A stretch of 64,000 nt of DNA from Natronococcus pandeyae (GTDB lineage: Archaea > Halobacteriota > Halobacteria > Halobacteriales > Natrialbaceae), in contig NZ_PHNJ01000001.1 of the NCBI RefSeq assembly GCF_008122205.1, positions 310,001 through 374,000 on the forward strand, in the 5' to 3' direction. Of this stretch, positions 24,681 to 32,375 are shown in pieces. The translations under genes and the position numbers were made by a program. The notes beneath the pieces were generated by a model. The model saw only the letters and a list, made by a program, of their open reading frames with translations. It made no database searches and was not told where the DNA came from. The stretch's first letter is position 1. Each line of letters starts with the position of its first letter.

Positions 24681-25661
24681 TTACGCCATACCGAGGGTTT
24701 CCTCGGCCTCGAGCAGTTCGTGGTAGCGGTTGCGGATCGTCACTTCGGAGATGTCGGCGACGTCGCTCACGGCGGCCTGGGTCGTCTTCTCGTTGGTCAA
24801 CAACGCGGCGGCGTAGACGGCCGCGGCGGCGAGGCCGACCGGCGACTTGCCCGAGTGGACGCCCTTCTCCTTCGCGTTCTGGAGCAGCGCGCGGGCGCGG
24901 TGCTCGGCTTCGTCGGAGAGTTCGAGCCCGGAGGCAAACCGCGGGACGTAGCTCTCGGGGTCAGCGGGCTGGACCTCGAGGCCCAGTTCGCGGACGACGT
25001 AGCGGTAGGTGCGGGCAATTTCGTTCTTCTCGACGCGGGAGACGTCGGCGATCTCGTCGAGGCTCCGGGGGACGCCGGCCTGACGGGCGGCGGCGTAGAC
25101 GCAGGCCGTCGAGACGCCCTCGATCGACCGTCCCGGGAGGAGGTCTTCGTCGAGTGCGCGGCGGTAGATGACCGACGCCGTTTCGCGGACGTTCGTCGGC
25201 AGGCCGACCGCGCTGGCCATCCGGTCGATCTCGCCGAGTGCCTGCTTCAGGTTACGCTCCTTGGAGTCGCGGGTGCGGAAGCGTTCGTTCCACTTGCGCA
25301 GGCGCTGCATCTTCTCGCGCTGACGGGAGCCCAGCGAGTTGCCGTAGGCGTCCTTGTTCCGCCAGTCGATGTTCGTCGAGAGCCCCTTGTCGTGCATCGT
25401 GTTCGTCGTCGGCGCACCGACGCGGGACTTCTCGTTTTTCTCCGTGGCGTCGAAGGCGCGCCACTCCGGGCCGCGGTCGACCGAGTCCTCTTCGACGACG
25501 AGGCCACAGTCTTCACAGACCGTTTCGCCGTGTTCGTCGTCGACGACGAGGTTGCCAGTGCACTCGGGGCAGGCAACGTCGTTCTGCTCGCTCTCGTTCG
25601 TTTCCGCTTCCGTCTCTCGTTCGGTACGTCGTACTCTGGTGTTCGGTGTTGCGTTAGTCAT
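24681..25661 (-). CDS. tfb: Transcription initiation factor IIB (TFB)
   Basis: General transcription factor that bridges TBP-DNA and RNA polymerase. The 326-residue protein has an N-terminal zinc ribbon (Cys31, Cys34, Cys49, Cys52), the B-reader/linker region 'GPEWRAFDATEKNEKSRVGAP', and two cyclin folds (about 120-215 and 220-315), ending with 'SEVTIRNRYHELLE'. Haloarchaea encode several TFBs; which paralogue this is cannot be told here. ATG 25661 gives the usual acidic, Thr/Glu-rich start; the frame continues to 25736 without family similarity. Confidence 0.96.
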   Translation of the reverse strand: MTNATPNTRVRRTERETEAETNESEQNDVACPECTGNLVVDDEHGETVCEDCGLVVEEDSVDRGPEWRAFDATEKNEKSRVGAPTTNTMHDKGLSTNIDWRNKDAYGNSLGSRQREKMQRLRKWNERFRTRDSKERNLKQALGEIDRMASAVGLPTNVRETASVIYRRALDEDLLPGRSIEGVSTACVYAAARQAGVPRSLDEIADVSRVEKNEIARTYRYVVRELGLEVQPADPESYVPRFASGLELSDEAEHRARALLQNAKEKGVHSGKSPVGLAAAAVYAAALLTNEKTTQAAVSDVADISEVTIRNRYHELLEAEETLGMA

Positions 25662-25879
25662 TGGATGACGAGCACGGCCCGGCTGAGTCACGGACAGAAG
25701 CCGGACGTGGTTGTTACCTACGTGGTTCCGAGACACCGGATTTAAGAATTTCGGAATCTCTATCCATCACGGGCCGAGAAGCTTTCCTTCGTTAAAATTG
25801 GGGCAGAAAAGCGAAACATTGAAACTACCGATTACGGTCGAATCGGGGGGCCCAAACCGATCGGTCACGAGAGTCGAGT

Positions 25880-26401
25880 ATGGACGTCGCAGTCGGGAGC
25901 AGCAATCCGGTCAAGGTCGAAGCGGTCGAACGAGCGCTCGAGCGATACGAACCGACGGTGACCGCCGTCGCAGTCGACTCCGGCGTCTCCGAACAGCCGT
26001 GGTCGATCGCCGAAACCGTCACGGGCGCTGAAACTCGCGCTCGTCGTGCACTCGAGGCAACCGATGCCACCTACGGCGTCGGCCTCGAGGGCGGCGTCGC
26101 CCGACTCGAGGGGCTGTCGGGACTGTCGCTGATCATGTGGGGCGCGGCGACCGACGGCGAGCGAACAGAGCGAGGGAGCGGACCGACGCTTCGACTTCCC
26201 GACCGGATCGCGAGTCGACTCGAGGCGGGCGAGGAACTCGGTCCGGTGATGGACGACGTCCTCGGGCGGGATGGGATCGCCGAGAGCGACGGGGCCGCCG
26301 GCGTGCTCACGGACGGGCTGACCGATCGAACGCGGGCGCTCGGGGAGGCGGTCGCCTGTAGTGTCGGGCCGCTCCTGGTCGAGCAGTACGACGCCGACTA
26401 A
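25880..26401 (+). CDS. DUF84 inosine/xanthosine triphosphatase
   Basis: 173-residue protein of the DUF84/YjjX family, house-cleaning enzymes that hydrolyse non-canonical purine nucleotides (ITP, XTP). The start 'MDVAVGSSNPVKVEAVERAL' is the family signature, followed by 'VSEQPWSIAETVTGAETRA', 'GVGLEGGVARL' and 'GAAGVLTDGLTDRTRALGEAV'. Protein length matches the family. The loop with 'GERTERGS' is less conserved. Transcribed away from tfb, with a 218-base spacer that likely holds both promoters. Confidence 0.92.
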   Translation: MDVAVGSSNPVKVEAVERALERYEPTVTAVAVDSGVSEQPWSIAETVTGAETRARRALEATDATYGVGLEGGVARLEGLSGLSLIMWGAATDGERTERGSGPTLRLPDRIASRLEAGEELGPVMDDVLGRDGIAESDGAAGVLTDGLTDRTRALGEAVACSVGPLLVEQYDAD

Positions 26402-26588
26402 CGAGAGGCTACACTCACGATGGGTTCGTTCGTCCGACTGTCGTCGACTCGAACCGATTAGCCGGCCGTACCAACACGCCCTTTCCGATCGATTATTCTA
26501 TCCTTACTTCTCCGAATAATCGCAAGACTGCGGCGAGTTAACTGGACGTACCAAACCCCCTAAGAGTGTTCCCGGTGTTCGTACGTGT

Positions 26589-26822
26589 ATGAGCACAGCA
26601 ATGGCGACCGACCTCACGAGCAAACAGCACCAGATTCTCCAGTACTTCCGGGAGAAGGCGGCGACGAAGACGTACTTCAAGTCGCGACTCATCGCCAAGG
26701 AACTGGGGATGACGGCCAAGGAGGTCGGCTCGAACATCTCTGCGCTCCAGAAGGGCGACTACGATATCGATATCGAAAAGTGGGGCTACTCCTCGAGCAC
26801 CACCTGGAAAGTGAGCCTGTAG
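26589..26822 (+). CDS. Small winged-helix protein (DUF7123-like)
   Basis: 77-residue protein, essentially one winged-helix domain: 'LTSKQHQILQYFREKA', 'SRLIAKELGMTAKEVGSNISALQ' (helix-turn-helix) and a hairpin ending 'WSSSTTWKV'-like. It fits the halo-specific DUF7123 family. A transcription-related function is probable but no target can be named. It is preceded by a short T-rich region around 26490-26520 and stands alone. Confidence 0.78.
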   Translation: MSTAMATDLTSKQHQILQYFREKAATKTYFKSRLIAKELGMTAKEVGSNISALQKGDYDIDIEKWGYSSSTTWKVSL

Positions 26823-26952
26823 CGGCCCCGTTGTGGCGCTGCTCGTCGGGTTAGACGGGTTCTGATTCGAGCGTGCATCACAACTGAAAGGCTGCAGAAC
26901 GACCGATTCTGGATTGCGATTGGGACGCGAGCCTCGCGTGTGACTCGCCGAG

Positions 26953-27570
26953 TCAGCCGTCGTAGGCGAGGAACTGGTCGGCGTTTCGAGCGAGGCGTTG
27001 CGCTCGTTCACCGAAGGAGTCCGCGTGTCGGACGGCCAGCACCAGCACGGTTTCGGGTCGCTCGACCGCGTAGCCGTCGTTACGGGAGAGCAGCCCCACG
27101 TCCTCGAGTTCGCCGGCGTACTTGCTCACCGTCGGCGGCGACACGCCGAGAGAGTCCGCGATGTCGCCGGCCGTCGAGTCGGCGTTGAGAAGCAACTCGA
27201 TCAGCATTCCGCGAGGCGTATCCCGTCGGAGGTAGCCGAGGGCGAGTTTCTCGAACTCGTCGAACCGCCCGGCCGGAACGAATCGCTTGTAGTCGCCGTC
27301 CCGGTAGCGCTCGACGACGCCCTGTTCCTCGAGTTGGCGCAGGTGGTGCTGGGTCTCACCGGTCCCCAGTTGGAGATCGTCACGAATCTTCGAGAAGTGT
27401 GCGCCCGGGGTCGTCGAGAGATACCCCCCGATCGCGTCGCGGGCATCGCTCTCGCCAGTTTCGGCCGTGGCTGACTCCGTGAAGCCGGCGACCGGTGTGG
27501 CGGCACCGAGAGCGGCGAATCGGCGCAGGGTCGCGCGTTTGTCGTCGTCGACCCCATCGGGCGATCCCAT
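26953..27570 (-). CDS. Two-domain winged-helix regulator with Tat-like N-terminus
   Basis: 205-residue protein with two winged-helix domains: the first (about 43-102) includes 'HFSKIRDDLQLGTGETQHHLRQLEEQGVV', the second (about 115-170) 'DIADSLGVSPPTVSKYAGELEDVGLL'. This resembles haloarchaeal ArsR/MarR-like HTH proteins. Oddly, residues 11-35 ('RATLRRFAALGAATPVAGF') look like a twin-arginine signal, unexpected for a DNA-binding protein; it may be a membrane anchor or just a family N-terminus. The target is unknown. Confidence 0.75.
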   Translation of the reverse strand: MGSPDGVDDDKRATLRRFAALGAATPVAGFTESATAETGESDARDAIGGYLSTTPGAHFSKIRDDLQLGTGETQHHLRQLEEQGVVERYRDGDYKRFVPAGRFDEFEKLALGYLRRDTPRGMLIELLLNADSTAGDIADSLGVSPPTVSKYAGELEDVGLLSRNDGYAVERPETVLVLAVRHADSFGERAQRLARNADQFLAYDG

Positions 27571-27872
27571 TGATACTCTACAGTCACGAAAGGGACGCCG
27601 CGTAAAACCCGTTTCGCTCCGGATCGTTGTGTGAAGCGCGACCGTTCCACTGCGACAAACTCGCTGGCCGCCCCCTCTCGGTCGTTCGGTCCGACTACTG
27701 GGAGATCGTTCAGTAACACGAATCGCTAACCGAACTCACGGCGATCGAAAACGCACCGCACAAAACGGATCGAAAGCTGCGGTTGCGTACGACGCGGATA
27801 GGGGCGGCCGCTCGAGCAAATCAGCAAAACAGAAAACGACGGGAACGGACCGTCGACGCGTGCCGAGAGTTC
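27571..27872. other. Intergenic region, nothing recognised
   Basis: 302 bases between the start of the winged-helix gene and the end of the SPFH gene, both on the minus strand. No credible gene, RNA or repeat was seen; the promoter of the winged-helix gene should lie near its left end. Confidence 0.4.
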
Positions 27873-29051
27873 TCAGTTGTTCGAGTTCGAGTCGCCGGCG
27901 TCGGCCGAAGCGTCGGTGGTACCGCCGTCGGTCTGGCCCTGGAAGTCCTGGTCCATCTCTTCGATGACCTCGTCGGGATCGGAGATGTTCGACGGATCTT
28001 GACCTTCCTTGATCGCCTGGGCCTCCTGTTCCATCGCCTCGACGTCCATCTCGGCCTCCTGGTCGATCTCGCCGATGATCTCGCTGATGTCGTCGAGGCC
28101 GATCAGTTCGCGGGTCTCCTCGTCGAACTCGAGGCTCTCGAGGTCCGCGCCGTCCTGTTTGACGTCGCTACCCGAGAGGTGTTTGCCGTAGCGGCCGACC
28201 ATCGAGGTGAGTTCCTGGGGCATGACGAACGTCGTCGACTCGCTCTGGCCGATCTCGGCGAGTGTCTCCATTCCCTGGTCGATGATGGCGCGTTCGCCCA
28301 TCGATTCGGCCGAGCGGGCGCGGAGCACGGTCGAGATGGAGTCACCCTGCGCTTCCAGGATCTGGCTCTGCTTTTCACCCTGTGCGCGGATGATTTCACT
28401 CTGCTTGTCACCCTCGGCCTTCTCGACGGCACTGCGGCGTTCACCCTGCGCCTCGAGGATCATGGCACGACGTTTGCGCTCTGCGGAGGTCTGTTGCTCC
28501 ATCGCGCGCTGGACGTCCTTCGACGGGTTCACTTCGCGGACCTCGACCGACTCGACGCGGATCCCCCACTCGTCGGTGGGTTCGTCGAGTTCGTGGCGGA
28601 TCTTGGCGTTGATCTCCTGGCGCTTGTTGAGCGTGTCGTCGAGTTCCATGTCACCCAGCACGGCACGCAGGGTGGTCTGGGCGAGGTTCGACGTCGCCTT
28701 CTTGTAGTCGTCGACCTCGAGGAAGGCCTTCTTCGCGTCCATGACCTTGATGTAGACGACGGCGTCGGCCGTCACGGGCGAGTTGTCCCGCGTGATCGCT
28801 TCCTGTCGCGGGACGTCCAGAGTCTGGGTTCGCATGTCGAACCGATAGGTGTTCGAGACGAACGGCGGGACCCAGTTGATCCCGGGTTCGAGGAGTTTGC
28901 GGTACTCACCGAAGACGGTCAGTGCACGCTTCTCGTAGGCGTCGACGATTTCGATCGCGCTGAGGAGCGCAGCGACGACGACGACGAGAACGAGCGCACC
29001 GAGAAACAGCAGTGCGCCGCCGGTTTGCATGGGGAATAGTTCGATCGTCAT
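27873..29051 (-). CDS. SPFH-domain (stomatin/prohibitin-like) membrane protein
   Basis: 392-residue protein with one N-terminal membrane helix (about 12-34), an SPFH domain (about 35-200; 'GLNWVPPF'-like segment, 'VTADAVVYIKVMDAKKA', 'LRAVLGDMELDD', 'WGIRVESVEVREVNP'), a long Ala/Glu/Gln/Arg coiled coil (about 200-255, with repeated 'EAQGE' and 'AEGDKQSE'), and a very acidic C-terminal tail. SPFH proteins form ring-like membrane scaffolds and often pair with NfeD proteins. Here the NfeD gene lies 64 bases upstream on the same strand, supporting an operon and a shared membrane-microdomain function. Confidence 0.94.
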   Translation of the reverse strand: MTIELFPMQTGGALLFLGALVLVVVVAALLSAIEIVDAYEKRALTVFGEYRKLLEPGINWVPPFVSNTYRFDMRTQTLDVPRQEAITRDNSPVTADAVVYIKVMDAKKAFLEVDDYKKATSNLAQTTLRAVLGDMELDDTLNKRQEINAKIRHELDEPTDEWGIRVESVEVREVNPSKDVQRAMEQQTSAERKRRAMILEAQGERRSAVEKAEGDKQSEIIRAQGEKQSQILEAQGDSISTVLRARSAESMGERAIIDQGMETLAEIGQSESTTFVMPQELTSMVGRYGKHLSGSDVKQDGADLESLEFDEETRELIGLDDISEIIGEIDQEAEMDVEAMEQEAQAIKEGQDPSNISDPDEVIEEMDQDFQGQTDGGTTDASADAGDSNSNN

Positions 29052-29115
29052 ACGTCGATCTTACGTCGGTGACGGGAAAAACGTTCCCCTATCTAACATT
29101 TGTGACGTTGTTCGG

Positions 29116-29706
29116 TCAGCCCGACTTCTCCGTCTCCGGTTCGGTCACCGAATCGTCTCCGGACTCCGTCGTCTCGCCCGTCTCGTCGGCGTCCACAGCG
29201 GACTCTCTCGCGAGCGCGCGGTCGATCTCGTCTTCGCCGATCGAGCCGAGGGCTTCGACGGTGAGGACGTTTCCGCCGCCGGGATCGAGGACGATGATCT
29301 CTTCGCCCTCTTCGATCGTGCCGTCCGTCGTTCGGGCGCTGTAGTACGGGGCGAAGCCACCCTCCTCGAGTTTGACCTCACCGCTGCGGTTGGTGACGGT
29401 TTCGGTCACGTACCCTGTGGATCCGGCGAGTGAAGTCGAGTCCTTCGTCTGTGGGGTTCCCTTCCCGCCGTAGAAGTCGAACTCGCGATAGATGTACGTC
29501 GCGACGAGCCCGATAACCAGCGTCAGTCCGGCTAACACGAGCAGGTTTGCGGCCGGCGGGAAAAGCATCCCGACGAGTCCCGCGCCGACCAGGGCGATGC
29601 CGATCACGATGAGGTGCGCCCCGGGCGAGAGCGCCTCGAGCCCCATCAGCACGAGCCCCACTGTCAACAGCAGCAAGGGCATATTCTCGAAGAGGACTTC
29701 GACCAT
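29116..29706 (-). CDS. NfeD-family membrane protein
   Basis: 196-residue protein with three membrane helices (about 8-28, 30-48, 53-72) and a C-terminal OB-fold-like domain (about 88-150; 'GSTGYVTETV', 'GEEIIVLDPGGGNVLTVEAL'), followed by an acidic tail. This is the short NfeD type without the ClpP-like protease domain. NfeD proteins are the usual partners of SPFH proteins, and an SPFH gene follows directly. Together they probably organise membrane domains; substrate or cargo unknown. Confidence 0.92.
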   Translation of the reverse strand: MVEVLFENMPLLLLTVGLVLMGLEALSPGAHLIVIGIALVGAGLVGMLFPPAANLLVLAGLTLVIGLVATYIYREFDFYGGKGTPQTKDSTSLAGSTGYVTETVTNRSGEVKLEEGGFAPYYSARTTDGTIEEGEEIIVLDPGGGNVLTVEALGSIGEDEIDRALARESAVDADETGETTESGDDSVTEPETEKSG

Positions 29707-29780
29707 GGGTGACGCTAAGGTCTCGTCGTGATTAAATGTTTAGTGGCGATTCGAACGGGAATCGTCCCCGCGGAACCGAA

Positions 29781-30134
29781 TTACATCGGAAGCGAAACCA
29801 CGCGGACGATGACGAGGATCATCGCGAGCGCCCCCAGAACGACGAAAATCGCGTTCTCGAGGCTCGGATTTCCGCGCTCGATCGGCGTCGAACTCGGCTC
29901 GGGTGCGTAGGGATCGTCCGCACCGTCCTCGAGGTCGTCCTCGCCCTCGTTCTCGTCCGTGTCGCTCGAGAGGTCGAGCGGGATTCGGTCGCTGTCGGCC
30001 GTCCGGTCGTCCCCGTTCGAATCGGGCGCGTTCCACCCGTCTCCGGACACGTTGGACGTGTCCCGATCGGTCGCCGGTGGCTCCCGCGAGTTGTCGCTCT
30101 CGTCACGTCGGCCACCGGAGGCGTCGCCTGCCAT
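29781..30134 (-). CDS. DUF7312-like tail-anchored protein
   Basis: 117-residue protein: a long disordered, very acidic part (1-85) and a single C-terminal membrane helix (about 96-115) preceded by 'PIERGNPSLENAIFVVLGA', which matches a small halo-specific family (DUF7312). The topology is that of a tail-anchored protein with a cytosolic acidic domain. It lies 51 bases after the pyruvate kinase gene, so it may be cotranscribed with pyk. Function unknown. Confidence 0.75.
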   Translation of the reverse strand: MAGDASGGRRDESDNSREPPATDRDTSNVSGDGWNAPDSNGDDRTADSDRIPLDLSSDTDENEGEDDLEDGADDPYAPEPSSTPIERGNPSLENAIFVVLGALAMILVIVRVVSLPM

Positions 30135-30185
30135 GCGTGACGATAGTGGATCCGTCGTCAAAAACCCGCGGTCCGGCCGGTCCGG

Positions 30186-31940
30186 TCAGTCGCGCTGGGT
30201 GTCGTCGATGTTGCCACCGTAGACGACGCCGCGTTCCGCATCCAGGGTGACGGTCCTGCCGTCCTCGAGGTTGTCGACGTCGGCACCGCTGATCATCGGC
30301 ACATCCATCTCTCTGGCGACGAGCGCCGGGTAGCCGGTCATCCCGCGCTGGGCGTTGACGATCCCGCTGAGTTTCGTCAGGTCGCCCTCGAACTCGTCGT
30401 CGAACTCCGTCTCGAGTGCGATGATCGCACCCTCCGGGATCGACGAGAGGTTGCCGTCCTCGAGTCGGACGAGCGGGCCGGTCACGCGTCCCTCGACGAC
30501 GACGCGGCCGGTCGTCAGCGCGTCCGCAGCGACGTGGACCTTCATCATGTTCGTCGTGTTCGCTCCCTCGAGTTCCGTCATCATCCCACAGAGGACGACG
30601 ACCGTGTCGCCGCTGTCGGCGACGCCGGCGTCGAGCGCCGCCTGGACGGCTTTCTCGACGACGGCGCCTGCACCCTGGTCCGAGACCTGGGCGTACAACG
30701 GCGTCACGCCCCACGACAGCGCGAGACGGCGGCGCACGTCGTTGCTCGGCGTCGAGGCGACGACCGGGACGCCGGGGCGGTACTTCGCCGTCTTCAGCGC
30801 CGTGTAGCCGGACTCGGTCGCAGCGACGATGGCGTCCGCGCCGATGTCACGGGCCATGTAGCGCGCCGATCGGGCCAGCGCATCTGTCCGCGCCTCGCCC
30901 GAGGCGGGGACGCGCTGTTCGAGGGTCTCGGTGTACTCCTCGGAGTTCTCGACCTGGCGGACGATGCTATCCATCGCGTCGACGACGGCGACCGGGTGGT
31001 CGCCGATCGCCGTCTCGGCCGAGAGCATGACCCCGTCGGTGCCGTCGAGGACGGCGTTTGCGACGTCTGAGGCCTCCGCGCGCGTCGGCCGGCGGGCGTG
31101 GACCATCGAGTCGAGCATCTCGGTCGCCGTGATGACCGGCGAGCCCGTGTTCCGGCACTTGCGGATGATCCGCTTCTGGATCATCGGGACGTCCTCCATC
31201 GGACACTCGACGCCGAGGTCGCCGCGGGCGACCATGATCCCGTACGAGGCTTCGATGATCTCGTCGAGATTCTCGACTGCGCCAGCGCGTTCGATCTTCG
31301 AGATGACCGGGATCTCGGCGCCCAGCTCCTCGAGCACCCCGCTGACCTCGTAGACGTCCTCCGCGTCCCGGACGAAACTCGCCGCGACGAAGTCGACCTC
31401 CTTCTCGGCGGCGAGTTCGAGGTCTTTCCGGTCCGATTCGGTTACGATGTCGAGGTCGAGGTCGACGCCGGGAACGTTGACACCCTTGCGGCCACCGAGT
31501 TCGCCGCCGGTGTCGACCCGCGCCCGAACCGTTCCGCCGTCGCGCTCGAGGACCGTCGTCTCGATGAGGCCGTCGTCGAGCAGGATGCGGTCCCCTGCTT
31601 CGACGGCTTCGATCGGCAGGGAGAGTCCGACCCGTTGCGGAGCGGCTTCCTCCCCCTCGACGAACTCGATCTCGGAGCCGGTCTCGAGTTCGACCGTCTC
31701 GGCCTCCGGAAGCGGTGCGGTCCGGATCTCCGGCCCCTTCATATCGAGCATGACGGCGACGGGTTCCTCCTTCTGTTCGTCGACGGTGCGCACGCGGTCG
31801 ATCAGCGTCGCACGGTCCTCGAGGCTGCCGTGGCTCGCGTTCAGCCGGGCGACGGACATCCCGGCCTCTGCGAGCGCCGTAATCGTCCCCCGGTCGTCAG
31901 ACGCAGGTCCCAGGGTACAGACGATTTTCGCGTTTCTCAT
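30186..31940 (-). CDS. pyk: Pyruvate kinase with C-terminal PEP-utiliser domain
   Basis: Converts PEP and ADP to pyruvate and ATP at the end of glycolysis. The 584-residue protein has the core barrel ('NAKIVCTLGPAS', 'ARLNASHG', 'MLDMKGPEIRT', 'VISKIERAGAVENLDEI', 'MVARGDLGVE', 'TATEMLDSMVHARRPTRAE' and 'DGVMLSAETAIG') and the allosteric domain. An extra C-terminal module (about 490-580; 'VVEGRVTGPLVRL', 'GMTGYPALVAREMDVPMISG') is the PEP-utiliser mobile domain also seen in bacillar enzymes; it lacks the phosphorylatable His. MRNAKIV at 31940 is chosen as start; seven more residues are possible. Confidence 0.97.
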   Translation of the reverse strand: MRNAKIVCTLGPASDDRGTITALAEAGMSVARLNASHGSLEDRATLIDRVRTVDEQKEEPVAVMLDMKGPEIRTAPLPEAETVELETGSEIEFVEGEEAAPQRVGLSLPIEAVEAGDRILLDDGLIETTVLERDGGTVRARVDTGGELGGRKGVNVPGVDLDLDIVTESDRKDLELAAEKEVDFVAASFVRDAEDVYEVSGVLEELGAEIPVISKIERAGAVENLDEIIEASYGIMVARGDLGVECPMEDVPMIQKRIIRKCRNTGSPVITATEMLDSMVHARRPTRAEASDVANAVLDGTDGVMLSAETAIGDHPVAVVDAMDSIVRQVENSEEYTETLEQRVPASGEARTDALARSARYMARDIGADAIVAATESGYTALKTAKYRPGVPVVASTPSNDVRRRLALSWGVTPLYAQVSDQGAGAVVEKAVQAALDAGVADSGDTVVVLCGMMTELEGANTTNMMKVHVAADALTTGRVVVEGRVTGPLVRLEDGNLSSIPEGAIIALETEFDDEFEGDLTKLSGIVNAQRGMTGYPALVAREMDVPMISGADVDNLEDGRTVTLDAERGVVYGGNIDDTQRD

Positions 31941-32060
31941 ACTGAGCGGTAGCGCGAGCACAGCAAAAAAGGTGGCTGGTTTACTCGTTCTCGAGTTCGA
32001 TTTCGAAACCCATCATGTGCCACGAGAATCGTTTTCCGGGGATCGACCCTTTGAGAGAGT

Positions 32061-32348
32061 ATGCCTATCTATGCTTCCACCATCCAACTCGACGACCGTG
32101 ACGTCCAGAACATGCAGGAACTCGCGTCGATCTGGGGCGAGGTCAGGGCGGAGTTCGAGGAACACGACGTCGAACTACGCGATTCGTACGCCATCCTCGG
32201 CGAACACGACTTCCTCGTGATCTTCGAGGCACCGAATCGTGAGGGTGCGTTCAAGTCGGCATTGACGCTCCATCGGCACGGGTTGGACGCACAGACGATG
32301 GAGATCATGGACACTGACGACTTTTCGAATCTCGTCGACGAAATATAG
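32061..32348 (+). CDS. GYD-domain protein
   Basis: 95-residue single-domain protein of the GYD family, with a ferredoxin-like fold. Its start 'MPIYASTIQLDDRDVQNMQELA', the central 'YAILGEHDFLVIFEAP' and 'GAFKSALTLHRHGLDAQTMEIMD' match the family, in which the GxxD of the second strand is conserved. Function unknown, possibly a small ligand-binding dimer. It converges with metG and is divergent from pyk. Confidence 0.82.
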   Translation: MPIYASTIQLDDRDVQNMQELASIWGEVRAEFEEHDVELRDSYAILGEHDFLVIFEAPNREGAFKSALTLHRHGLDAQTMEIMDTDDFSNLVDEI

Positions 32349-32375
32349 CCGAGCAACGAACCGAGTCCGCGACCG

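Noticed and set aside
26140-26185. Hairpin-element copy inside the DUF84 gene (GAGCGAACAGAGCGAG region)
   Set aside because: No palindrome of useful length and no shared flanks with the trp copies; probably only biased codon use.
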